Shown: positions 51,964 to 60,026 of the stretch, one piece after another
Numbering within the stretch: the stretch's first letter is position 1
Layout: the number at the start of each line of letters is the position of its first letter
Assembly (NCBI RefSeq): GCF_000955975.1
Contig: NZ_JYJF01000012.1
Coordinates: forward strand, 1-64,000
DNA from: Saccharothrix sp. ST-888
Lineage (GTDB): Bacteria; Actinomycetota; Actinomycetes; Streptomycetales; Streptomycetaceae
DNA length: 64,000 nt
Reading direction: 5' to 3'
Notes under the pieces: model-generated
The model's input: the letters and a program-made list of their open reading frames with translations, nothing else
Told to the model about the DNA's origin: nothing
Database searches by the model: none
Position numbers and translations under genes: made by a program

Positions 51964-52881
51964 TCAGATCCTGGCGAGGAAGGCGTCCGCGATCGCCTGG
52001 TAACCCGTGTCGTCGGCGTGGATGTCGCCCCGGGCCATGTTGGTCCACTGCATGACCCGCGCCACGTTCAGCGGCAGTCGCTGCCCGTTCCACGGCACCA
52101 GTGGGAGGAACGAGTCGGTGGCGAAGGCGCCCGCCACGTCGACGGTCGGCACCCCGTGGGCGGCGTCGGTGGCGCCGATCGCCGCGTTCAGCACGTTCAC
52201 CAGCGCCACCGAGAGCGCCGCCTGCGCGCGCCCCTGACCGCCCGTCAGCCAGACTGCCAGGAACGGGTCGTAGAGGTTCATGCCGAGTACGCGGGTGTGC
52301 GGGCCCGCAGCGCCCCTGAGCCGGCCGAGGACGGTGTCGAGGCCCCGGGTGGCCGTGCCGACGCCGGTCAGTGCGCAGGGCAGGTCGACCTTGCCGCCGG
52401 TGAGGCAGCCGTCCACGTCGTTGGCACCGATGTCCAGGGTCACCAGGACCCGGTCGCCGTGATGCCGGCGCAGGAAGTCCACCGCGGCCGAGAGCTGCGA
52501 GTCGGCGTAGGGGTGCGGGTACGGGCAGCCACCGTCGATCATCGTCCCGGTCGTCTCGCCGGGGCAGCCGAGGTCGGTGAAGTCGAAGGGCAGGCCCGAG
52601 GCGGACGCCCGGGCGCCGAGGGTGCGGGCGATGTCCTGGGCGTAGCCGCGGCCGGTGACGTGGCCGCCGCCCGGCAGTGACTGGTAGCCGGCCGCCAGCG
52701 AGTCGCCAAGTGCCAGGTAGTAGCTGGGAGTTGTTGAGCGCGGCGGTGCTGCTCCGGTTGCCGCGGCGGCCGGTCCGCTGGCCCCGAACAGCGTGGCGAT
52801 GGCCAGGGCGGCGGCCGGCAGCGCGACTCGAAGACGGTGCGAGCGGAGGTGGGGGAGGCGGGGGAGCAGGTGTCGGCGCAT
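51964..52881 (-). CDS. Secreted SGNH/GDSL esterase
   Basis: 305 residues from ATG 52881 (GGAGG seven bases upstream; a TTG two codons earlier is possible). Signal peptide with Arg-rich start, hydrophobic core VALPAAALAIATLFGA and an AAAATGA-type cleavage region. Nucleophile Ser61 in YYLALGDSLAAGYQ, Gly/Asn blocks LDIGANDVDG, and the final DIHADDTGYQ with catalytic Asp/His. Secreted esterase or lipase. Confidence 0.9.
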   Translation of the reverse strand: MRRHLLPRLPHLRSHRLRVALPAAALAIATLFGASGPAAAATGAAPPRSTTPSYYLALGDSLAAGYQSLPGGGHVTGRGYAQDIARTLGARASASGLPFDFTDLGCPGETTGTMIDGGCPYPHPYADSQLSAAVDFLRRHHGDRVLVTLDIGANDVDGCLTGGKVDLPCALTGVGTATRGLDTVLGRLRGAAGPHTRVLGMNLYDPFLAVWLTGGQGRAQAALSVALVNVLNAAIGATDAAHGVPTVDVAGAFATDSFLPLVPWNGQRLPLNVARVMQWTNMARGDIHADDTGYQAIADAFLARI

Positions 52882-53080
52882 GGACAACCCTCCAGCGGAG
52901 CCCGGTGATTGGGTCCCGCGAGGCTACTGCGCGGCACTTGCGCCTGTGTAGGGCTCCGACCGAACTGGGGCCGCCGTGCCGTCCTGCCCGCCCCCGGCCC
53001 GGGACGCGGTTCCCGGGACGGAGGCGGGCGGGCGGACGGGTTCCGGCGTGCGGCGCCGTGCTGTCGCACGGTCGGTGGCT

Positions 53081-53267
53081 GTGACCTTGGACCAGGCGCG
53101 GGTGAACCGGTTCTTCCTTCCCGGGACCTCTGTCGAGGGTCTGCCGTACGGGCTCTTCCGGGAGCTGCGCGCCACCGCGCCGGTCTGCCGGGTCGAGGAG
53201 CCGCCGGTCGGCAACTGGCCCGCCGGGCCCGGCTACTGGGCCGTGCTGCGGGATGCCGACGCCAAAG
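53081..53267 (+). pseudogene. N-terminal fragment of a cytochrome P450 gene (duplicate)
   Basis: About 62 codons (VTLDQARVNRFFLPG...GYWAVLRDADAK) are nearly identical to the start of the intact P450 at 58664. Similarity then ends abruptly. The -10 equivalent reads CACGGT where the intact copy has TACGGT. Partial duplication, certainly non-functional as a P450. Confidence 0.88.
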
Positions 53268-53269
53268 TT

Positions 53270-53545
53270 GCCCCGGCGTCGGCGAGGCCCTGCTCGGTGA
53301 GCTGGCCGGTCTCCCCGCAGCAGGGCCTCGATCTGCTCGGCCGGGGCGTCGGGAAGCGCGAGCCGGGTGATCACTTGAAGGTCCTGGAGCTCGGCCGTGC
53401 GCGCCAGGACGTCGGCGGTGAGCAGGGCCCGCAGGTCCGCGAGCTCGAACGGCCGACCGGGCTGGCTGGCCTGGACGGTCACCCGCAGCAGTCCGGCGCG
53501 GTGCGGGCGGATTGCGGTGCGGTTCCCGGTGTTGGGCGTCGGTGA
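53270..53545 (-). pseudogene. Unrecognised open-frame fragment
   Basis: A minus-strand frame with coding-like composition (PFELADLRALLTADVLARTAELQDLQVITRLALPDAPAEQIEALLR) directly abuts the P450 fragment. Neither a start nor a complete domain is visible. Likely debris of the rearrangement. Family unknown. Confidence 0.35.
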
Positions 53546-53581
53546 TGCGCAACGGAGTCCTCCCAGGCCGGGGGCGGGCCC

Positions 53582-54577
53582 TCAGAAAGTGAGGGTCTGA
53601 CCCGGGGCGGACGCCTGCTTCCTGGTGTAGGCGACGCCGTGCACCTTGAGGCCGGCCGGGTCGAGGAGGGAGATCACGCCGCCGTCCTCGCCCAGTCGGA
53701 AGCCGTTCGCGGCCTGGAGGGTGGTGCTGGCGCCGGGCTGGAGTTCGGTGTCGGGCAGCGGCAGCAGGTTCTTCTGCTGGTCGCTGAGGTGCCAGCCCTG
53801 GAGGTTGATCGGCGCGGCCGAGGTGTTGACCAGGGTGACCGTCTCGGCCGCCGGGGCGAGCGGGTTGACCAGCGCGGCCGAGATCCGCACCGGCTCCTGG
53901 TGCGGGGCGGTGGGCCGGGCGGGGGCGAGGGCATGGCCGGTGGTGTCGTCGGTGTGCCAGGACTGGGACTGGAAGGCCAGGAAGATCGCGACCCAGCGGT
54001 TCTCCGAGGCCACGTGCAGCAGCAGGCCGCCGTCCTGCCGGACCCCGTCGTCGTTGGCGTGCGCCGCGTCGTTGCCCTGGTTCATGTGGATGTCGTGGAC
54101 GCCGTTTCCGGGCTGGAAGTCGAAGACCTTGTCTCCGGCGTCGGTGGGCCAGCGCTGGCCGAAAACGTAGAGGCCGATGGTCTGGTCGGCGATGGCACGC
54201 TGGACGTAGTGGTCGAGCAGGTCCTCCAGGTCGTTGTCGAGGCCGGGGGCGTCGGGCGGGAGGACGCGCATGGTGGCCGGGTCGAAGAGGTTCCCGCGGA
54301 TGAAGTCGAGGCAGGCCGTGCCGGGCCGGGACGGCTCAGGGTGCCAGCCGCTGCCGGCCGGAGGAAGCAGCTGCGTCAGCGGGTGGTGGAAGTCGTCGAC
54401 GGCGACGTACAGCAGGTTCGGCGGCGTGTCCTGGGACCTGACGTTCACGGCGATCCGGTAGTCGGTGCCGCCGTCGTCGCGTACGTGGATCTGGTAGTGC
54501 GGCGTCGAAACCTTCGCTGCCTCGCGCACGCTCTCGACGGCTCTGGCGGCGAGCACGCCGTAGTTGATCAGGGGCAT
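53582..54577 (-). CDS. DUF2278 (YukJ-like) protein with lamin-tail domain
   Basis: 331 residues from ATG 54577. N-terminal DUF2278 domain: MPLINYGVLAARAVESVREAAKVSTPHYQIHVRDDGGTDYRIAVNVRSQ, LLYVAVDDFHHPLTQLL, NGVHDIHMNQGN. C-terminal lamin-tail-like beta domain (about 225-331): VRISAALVNPLAPAAETVTLVNTSAAPINLQGWHLSDQQKN. No signal peptide. Function unknown. Confidence 0.85.
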   Translation of the reverse strand: MPLINYGVLAARAVESVREAAKVSTPHYQIHVRDDGGTDYRIAVNVRSQDTPPNLLYVAVDDFHHPLTQLLPPAGSGWHPEPSRPGTACLDFIRGNLFDPATMRVLPPDAPGLDNDLEDLLDHYVQRAIADQTIGLYVFGQRWPTDAGDKVFDFQPGNGVHDIHMNQGNDAAHANDDGVRQDGGLLLHVASENRWVAIFLAFQSQSWHTDDTTGHALAPARPTAPHQEPVRISAALVNPLAPAAETVTLVNTSAAPINLQGWHLSDQQKNLLPLPDTELQPGASTTLQAANGFRLGEDGGVISLLDPAGLKVHGVAYTRKQASAPGQTLTF

Positions 54578-54879
54578 CTGTCGTCCTCTCGGCTGAATCT
54601 GCGGGTAGCGGTGACCCGGATTGCTCCCGTTATCGCCGATCGGCGGCTGGGCGGGGCGGAGAACCACGCGGTGTTCACCCGCATGCCGTCCGACGGCGAG
54701 TCATGAGCGCCCGGGTTGCGCCGTCCCGGAGGTCCGGCCCGTCGTGCACTCCGCTGCCGCGCGCGTGAATGAATCGTCCGTGTGCGTGTCTCTGTCTGAG
54801 GTTCGCGGGCACACCGGGCGCCGCAACCCCACCGAGACGACGACCCGCCGTCCGTCCACCGGCACGTCCGCGGTCCTCC

Positions 54880-55160
54880 GCCCGAGGACGGGTTCGTCGC
54901 CGATCGCGAGGTCGATGGGGGTGTCGTGGAAGGCGACGCCGCCGACTCCCAGGGGCGCGCCGGTCGGGAGGTCGAGCAGGGCCGGCGGACGGCTCGGGCG
55001 GGTGCGGACCGGTGGCAGGTGGCCGGCGGTGGCGATGCGGCAGCGGTGGTAGCGGGCGTGTGGTAGGCGGTCATGACGGTGAGGGCCCGGAACAGAGCCG
55101 GGCTGCCCTGGGCGGCCAGGGGCGGGCTGCATGCGTGCGGTGAGCGCCGGGACCTCCGCA
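54880..55160 (-). pseudogene. Remnant of a PP2C/SpoIIE-type phosphatase
   Basis: On the minus strand HRCRIATAGHLPPVRTRP followed by LLDLPTGAPLGVGGVAFHDT and IDLAIGDEPVL matches the conserved (AxAGHLPP ... GxPLGxG ... L.pGD.l.L) region of Streptomyces SpoIIE/RsbU-like phosphatases. The preceding part lies in another frame and the C-terminal DGLvE motif is missing. Decayed gene fragment. Family match is from memory of motifs. Confidence 0.5.
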
Positions 55161-55416
55161 CCGGGCCGGGGACGGACGGACGCTGAGGACCTCGGGAGAG
55201 ACGAGCGGCACTTCAATGCAGTTCGGTGTCACATCGACAGTGGATCGAGGCGAGGCTTTTCGAGTGAAAAACCGGAGCAAGGCCGCCTGATTGACGGTTC
55301 GCCGACTACTGAGGGTTCGTCATACCATACGTTAAATTCCGGCGCCCACAGTGGCGGCGCTCGTGCACAGAGTTCATTCACACCTGCCCCGGACCACAAA
55401 GCCAAGAGGAACAGTC

Positions 55417-55908
55417 ATGCGCCTCACCCGCTGCGCTCTCGTTGCTTCAACGGTGGCGGCTTCCGCCTCAGCCTTCGGCCTGCCCCTCTTCTTTGCGGAT
55501 TGGATGTCCCAGGGTTCCGATGCCACGCAGGTCCGCATGGTCAGCGCCGCCGGCGCCTCGCGGATCGAAGCCGAATCACCACAGCTCCCCTTCACGAATC
55601 CGGGTCCGCAGGGGTCAGCGCCCCCCTGTCACAGCTACGGCGGTCCCTACTGCGGCTGGGTGGGAACGTACTGGGGCGGCTGCGACAAGGATTGGGGCCT
55701 GAGCTTTGGATTCAAAAGCCCCGACTTGATCTGCCGCCACGACCCCCGCCCGAGCTCCTCGGCCACACCCAGCCCTTCGGCCACACCCAGCCCTTCGGAC
55801 GAGCCCAGCCCTTCGGACGAGCCCAGCCCTTCGGACGAGCCCAGCCTCTCGGATGAGCTCAGCCTCTCGGCCGGGTCGGCCTCCACCGGAAGCAGCAGTT
55901 CCTCCTGA
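55417..55908 (+). CDS. Secreted protein with Ser/Pro/Asp repeat tail
   Basis: 163 residues from ATG 55417 (AGAGGA upstream). Signal peptide MRLTRCALVASTVAASASAFGLPLFF. The middle is aromatic and cysteine-containing (PPCHSYGGPYCGWVGTYWGGC, then KSPDLICRH), suggesting disulfides. The C-terminal third repeats PSPSATPSPSDE-like units encoded by an 18-bp array. No family recognised; could be a cell-surface or exported peptide. Terminator-like hairpin at 55915-55942. Confidence 0.7.
   Translation: MRLTRCALVASTVAASASAFGLPLFFADWMSQGSDATQVRMVSAAGASRIEAESPQLPFTNPGPQGSAPPCHSYGGPYCGWVGTYWGGCDKDWGLSFGFKSPDLICRHDPRPSSSATPSPSATPSPSDEPSPSDEPSPSDEPSLSDELSLSAGSASTGSSSSS
55765..55872 (+). repeat. Six 18-bp tandem units encoding SPSDEP-like repeats
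   Basis: Units start at 55765, 55783, 55801, 55819, 55837 and 55855. Two are identical (GAGCCCAGCCCTTCGGAC); the others vary at a few positions. In frame with the secreted protein, so copy number could vary without breaking the gene. Confidence 0.9.
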
Positions 55909-55914
55909 CCAGTC

Positions 55915-55942
55915 CTGCTGGTGGGGCTCCGGCGACCAGCAG
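55915..55942 (+). terminator. Hairpin after the secreted repeat protein
   Basis: CTGCTGGT (55915-55922) pairs with ACCAGCAG (55935-55942), seven bases beyond the stop of the plus-strand gene. Confidence 0.5.
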
Positions 55943-56359
55943 CAGCGGCTATGCGTGCCCGCCGATGGCGGTCGAACCGCAGGTGCTGCCGAGGGAAGAG
56001 AGACCTGCTCGTCTCGGCCCCGATCTCCGCACCGGGGTCGGCCGGTCGGTACCCGACCGTGATAGCCAGGCAGACTGATCCACTACGAGAAACGCCGACG
56101 CCGAACTCTCGAAACTCCCCTGCAGCGCCGGGATGACTCATCGGGGCGACCGGGCACAGCGGGTCTTCTCCGACCTGCAGGTCCGACTACGGAGGACTAC
56201 GGCTTCGCCTGACCGACGGCCAAGCGGGTCGTTGGAGGGGAGCCGCATGGCTGCGGGACCGTCCCGGCGTGGCCGACCCGGCCGCCTCCCCGGAGGCCGG
56301 CCGTTCGTTGTCGGTACGGCTGGGGCGGCGGCTCATCAGGCTCCTGCTGCGACGTGATG
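55943..56359. other. Gap without a supported gene
   Basis: Several short frames exist on both strands with no recognisable family or start signal. The stretch separates two convergent secreted-protein genes. Confidence 0.4.
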
Positions 56360-57187
56360 TCAGGGACCGAAGGTGCTGCCGGTTCCTCTTCCGGCCGAGG
56401 ACCGCGTGGCAGAACGACGTCGGCGAAGCCATGCCGTAGCCAGCATTCCCAGAACCATCAGCAAACCGCCGGACGCGATCCCGATGTGCTTCGCGCTCAA
56501 AAGACGGCCGCTCCTACCGGAAGCCGCCGCATCGCGCGGAAGAGGGCGGATGGTGCCTCCGGAGCCGGGCGTCTCCGGCTCACTCTTGCCGTTTTGATGC
56601 TGGTCCCCTCCCTGGGGTGACGGGGAGCCGGACGCGCCTCTCCCTTCGGCAGCTTCACCATCACCATCCGGATGAGCACGGTTACCACGGCCACCGTCGT
56701 CTTCGTCGTCGATGCAGTGGGCAGCCGGGAAGGGGAACGCCCGTTCGTGACTGTCGAATGCCTTCACCACGAAGAGCGGGTGCTCCCTGAAGAAGTCACG
56801 AATCTTCCACTCGTACTGGTTGCTGGTCTGGGTGGGATAATTCACGTCCAAATACGTTGAAACAGTAAAGCCACTCCATGGTTCCGCCGGCGACGAGGAC
56901 GGGGATGACGGGTCCCTCTGGAGGAGGATGGCCTCCGGCCCACGCCGGCCGTTTTTCAGGATCACCCTGAACTGTTGGTCGATGAGTACGACACGGAGGG
57001 GACTGTGGCAGTCGCGCCAGGGATTGTGGTGATGGTGGTCCCTGTCCCTGTCCCCGTCCCCGTCCTGGAGCCACGGGGAGCCGGAGGCGTGCCGTGCAGA
57101 CGCCTGCGCAGCGACGCCTGCCGACGGAGACGTAAGGGCGACCACCGCACCCGCCAGCGACGCTGCAACCCTGCGACGAAGATTCAT
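56360..57187 (-). CDS. Secreted, C-terminally membrane-anchored protein of unknown function
   Basis: 275 residues from ATG 57187 (GGAGGTC upstream). Signal peptide RRRVAASLAGAVVALTSPSAGVAA. A histidine/aspartate-rich segment (DGDGDRDRDHHHH) precedes a compact domain (VVLIDQQFRVILKNGRRG...TVSTYLDVNYPTQTSNQYEWKIRDFFREHPLFVVKAFDSHERAFPFPAAHCIDD), then a polar linker and a final helix IASGGLLMVLGMLATAWL plus RRRRS. Typical layout of a Streptomyces wall-associated protein. The domain is not recognised; His and Asp runs could bind metal. Confidence 0.7.
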   Translation of the reverse strand: MNLRRRVAASLAGAVVALTSPSAGVAAQASARHASGSPWLQDGDGDRDRDHHHHNPWRDCHSPLRVVLIDQQFRVILKNGRRGPEAILLQRDPSSPSSSPAEPWSGFTVSTYLDVNYPTQTSNQYEWKIRDFFREHPLFVVKAFDSHERAFPFPAAHCIDDEDDGGRGNRAHPDGDGEAAEGRGASGSPSPQGGDQHQNGKSEPETPGSGGTIRPLPRDAAASGRSGRLLSAKHIGIASGGLLMVLGMLATAWLRRRRSATRSSAGRGTGSTFGP

Positions 57188-57996
57188 CCGATGACCTCCA
57201 TGGGCGGCGAACGCAGGCGGCCACCTGGTGGGTGACGCATCCGAATCTCAGGAGAAGTTAAGAGGAGTCAACTCGTCATATCGTGAACATCCTCGGGGAG
57301 CCGTACCCTTGTCACTCAGCCGCAGCAGTTTCGGGCGGAAGAGGTGGTTCGTGGGCGGCTTTGACCGGGTGACCGCCACCGTGGGCGGCCGGCCCGTGGG
57401 ACGGCCTCGCCCTTGCCGACAACCTCATCCGCCCTGGTAAGAGGCGCTGCGCGAGGGTACTGGCGTCGACCTCATCGGTCGAGCCGGCGCTCTGGCGGAG
57501 CCGACGAGGTCCCGGGATGCTGCGACTACTGCCGAACGGCCTCACGGGAGGTGGGATTCCGCAGCTGCTCGACGGCGTCCAGCCGCACGCTGGAACAGGG
57601 AGAGGCCGGCGTGCTGCGGACCCTGGACGCCCTTGACGCGGCCGAGCTGAGGCATACCGGATCGGCCCGGAGCAGGGCGGACGCGGACCGGCTGAACACC
57701 GTCGAGGTCAGGGGGCCTGCACCTCCACCCTCATCGAGCTGACCCCGCGGATCCGCACCCTCGACCTCCACGCCGCACTCGCCGGCCCGAACCGCGCCCC
57801 CGATCGCCGCAGCCGCTACGACCGGGCGGACCACCGGGCCCGCGCCGTCGCCCTGAGCCGTGGCGCGGGCTCGCTGGGCCTGGGATGAGTTGCCCACGGT
57901 CATGGCCCAGCAGACCGTTGGTGCGCCCGCCGCTTTCCACGCGTCGACCACCGATCCGACTGTCCTGGCACCACAACCCGTGTCACGCAAGGGATT
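57188..57996. other. Long gap between secreted-protein gene and HIT gene
   Basis: Nothing supportable. Frames at 57413-57742 (plus) and 57526-57990 (minus) have mixed composition, and a stretch around 57720-57885 looks like worn coding sequence, but no family can be named. Confidence 0.4.
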
Positions 57997-58407
57997 TCAC
58001 GTCAACGCGGACCTGATCCTGGCCGCGATCCCGGCTGCCTCTCCTTCGTCCCGGTACCTGGTACGCGGCCAGAGGAAGCCGCGCAGCCCATCCCCGGGGT
58101 TGCGCGGGATCACATGGACGTGAAGATGCGGCACCGACTGGCTGATCCGGTTGTTGGCCAGCACCAGGCTGCCCGCCGCCGCCATACCCCGCTCCACCGC
58201 CGCGGTCATCCGCTGCACGCTCAGGAAGAACGGGCCCACCTCCGCCGCCGCGAGGTCCGTCAGTGTCGCCACATGCGGACGAGGCACCACCAGCACATGC
58301 CCTGGGAACAACGGGCGGTGATCCAGAAAGGCAACCGCCCCCTCGTCCTCCATCACCAGATACGTCGCGGCTTCTCCGGCCACCACCGCACAGAAGAGGC
58401 ACTCCAT
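57997..58407 (-). CDS. HIT family hydrolase
   Basis: 136 residues. MECLFCAVVAGE start, RPLFPGHVLVVPRPHV, and the histidine triad SVPHLHVHVIPR (His94, His96, His98). Nucleotide hydrolase or transferase of the Hint/HIT group. The ATG is six bases from GATAAT (58419-58414, extended TGATAAT), so the transcript is probably leaderless. Confidence 0.92.
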   Translation of the reverse strand: MECLFCAVVAGEAATYLVMEDEGAVAFLDHRPLFPGHVLVVPRPHVATLTDLAAAEVGPFFLSVQRMTAAVERGMAAAGSLVLANNRISQSVPHLHVHVIPRNPGDGLRGFLWPRTRYRDEGEAAGIAARIRSALT

Positions 58408-58528
58408 CCGCGGATTATCACCCCTGCTCGCCGCCCAGGACTCGTTCTCCGGAGGCTCGTCGTGCACGCGTCGGAGCCGGACCGAAGGGCCGATCGCCCA
58501 CGCGGGTGCTGCAGGCCACGGCCGAGAG

Positions 58529-58590
58529 GGCCGGGTGGCCCAGTTCGTCGCGGCCGTCCGCACCGAGAAGGTCCGACCGGCGCGGTGCGG
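58529..58590 (+). repeat. Duplicated 3' tail of the CBS gene
   Basis: This stretch repeats the end of the CBS gene (51838-51890) with about 89 percent identity over 47 aligned bases, including the codons for AEFVAAV-SEKV (here AQFVAAVRTEKV). It directly precedes the intact P450 gene and follows the HIT gene. Confidence 0.8.
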
Positions 58591-58649
58591 GTGTCCGTGT
58601 GATCGGGCACCTGTTCCGCGTGCTCCTGGCGTCCGGCGCGGCGCTGTCG

Positions 58650-58655
58650 TACGGT
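58650..58655 (+). promoter_or_regulatory. Leaderless-type -10 of the P450 gene
   Basis: TACGGT eight bases before the GTG start at 58664. In the duplicated fragment copy the same place reads CACGGT. Confidence 0.5.
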
Positions 58656-58663
58656 CGGTCGTT

Positions 58664-59980
58664 GTGATCCTCGATCAGGCGCGGGTGAACCGGCTCTTCC
58701 TTCCCGAGACCTATGCCGAGGGGGTGCCGTACGGGCTCTTCCGGGAGCTGCGCGCCACCGCGCCGGTCTGCTGGGTCGAGGAGCCGCCGGTCGGCAACTG
58801 GCCCGCCGGGCCCGGCTACTGGGCCGTGCTGCGGCACGCCGACGTCAAGTACGTGCTGCGCACCCCGGAGCTGTTCTCCTCGCACCTGGGAGCGACCCAG
58901 ATCCGCGACCCCGACTCCGCGGCGGACCTGGACTTCGCCCGGACGATGATGCTCAACCAGGACCCGCCCGACCACTCCCGGCTGCGCCGGATCGTCGCCG
59001 GGGCCTTCACTCCGCGCGCCATCCGAGAGCTGACCGCCGCCATCGAGCGTCGGGCCGGGGAACTGGTCCACGCCGTAAGGCCGTTGGGTGAGGCGGACTT
59101 CGTGCAGCTGGCGGCCGACCTGCCGGTGTGGACGCTGGCCCGGATGATGGGCGTTCCCGAGCAGGACCGGCAGTTGCTGGTGGACTGGGCGAACCGGGTG
59201 ATCGGCTACCAGGACACCGAGTACGCCCGCTCCAGCACCGCCGACCCCGGCCGGCTGTCCGAGGCGGGACGTGCGGCGCTCGCCCACCGCCCCGCCACCC
59301 TGACCGCCCCGGACGGCCGACCGGTCAACCCGCGCTCGCGGGCCGCGCTCGCCGATATGTTCGCCTATGCCCATGCGCTGGCCGAACAGCCCACCCCCGG
59401 CAGCGTGTTGGCCCGGATGAGAGAGGGCGGGCTGAGCGTCGAGGAGTTCGAGACGATGTTCTTCCTCTTCGCGGTGGCCGGGAACGAGACGCTGCGCAAC
59501 GGCCTGCCCGGCGGCCTGGCCGCCCTCCTCGCCCACCCCGACCAGTACCGACTGCTGTGCGGCCGGCCGGAGCTCACCGCCTCGGCGGTCGAGGAGATGC
59601 TCCGGTTCTGGCCGCCCGTGCTGGACTTCCGGCGCACCGCCACCCGGGATGTGGAGCTGGCCGGGCGGCGGATCCGGCGCGGCGACAAGGTGGTGGTCCA
59701 CCATGCCTCCGCCAACCGCGACGAGGCCGTCTTCCCGGATCCGGACCGCTTCGACATCACGCGCACACCCAATGACCACCTCGGCTTCGGCGACGGTCCG
59801 CACTTCTGCCTGGGGGCGCAACTCGCCAGAGTGCAGATGGGAGTGATGATCCGTCAGGTCGTCGACAAGCTGCCCGGGCTGGAGGTTGCCGTCGGTGGGC
59901 CGCTGCCGCGACTGGTCTCCAACTTCCAGAACGGGCTCAAACACCTGCCGATCCGCTGGAGTAGGGAGGCGGGGCGGTAG
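58664..59980 (+). CDS. Cytochrome P450
   Basis: 438 residues from GTG 58664. Helix I: FAVAGNETLRNG (272-276 AGNET), ExxR Glu311-Arg314 in EEMLRFWP, and heme loop HLGFGDGPHFCLGAQLAR with Cys382. NQDPPDHSRLRRIVAGAF is the helix C arginine region. The HHASANRDEAVFPDPDRFDITRTPN region and overall shape resemble CYP124/CYP125/CYP142-like sterol or branched-lipid hydroxylases. An extra loop occupies about 197-226. No ferredoxin is adjacent. Converges on the operon at 60027. The N-terminus is duplicated at 53081. Confidence 0.93.
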   Translation: MILDQARVNRLFLPETYAEGVPYGLFRELRATAPVCWVEEPPVGNWPAGPGYWAVLRHADVKYVLRTPELFSSHLGATQIRDPDSAADLDFARTMMLNQDPPDHSRLRRIVAGAFTPRAIRELTAAIERRAGELVHAVRPLGEADFVQLAADLPVWTLARMMGVPEQDRQLLVDWANRVIGYQDTEYARSSTADPGRLSEAGRAALAHRPATLTAPDGRPVNPRSRAALADMFAYAHALAEQPTPGSVLARMREGGLSVEEFETMFFLFAVAGNETLRNGLPGGLAALLAHPDQYRLLCGRPELTASAVEEMLRFWPPVLDFRRTATRDVELAGRRIRRGDKVVVHHASANRDEAVFPDPDRFDITRTPNDHLGFGDGPHFCLGAQLARVQMGVMIRQVVDKLPGLEVAVGGPLPRLVSNFQNGLKHLPIRWSREAGR

Positions 59981-60026
59981 GAGGAGGCGAGGGGCCCGAG
60001 GGGGGCGGGGTGGCAGGGGGAGCGTC

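Noticed and set aside
57413..57990. Overlapping frames on both strands before the HIT gene
   Set aside because: Possibly worn coding sequence, but nothing identifiable; reported only as a gap.
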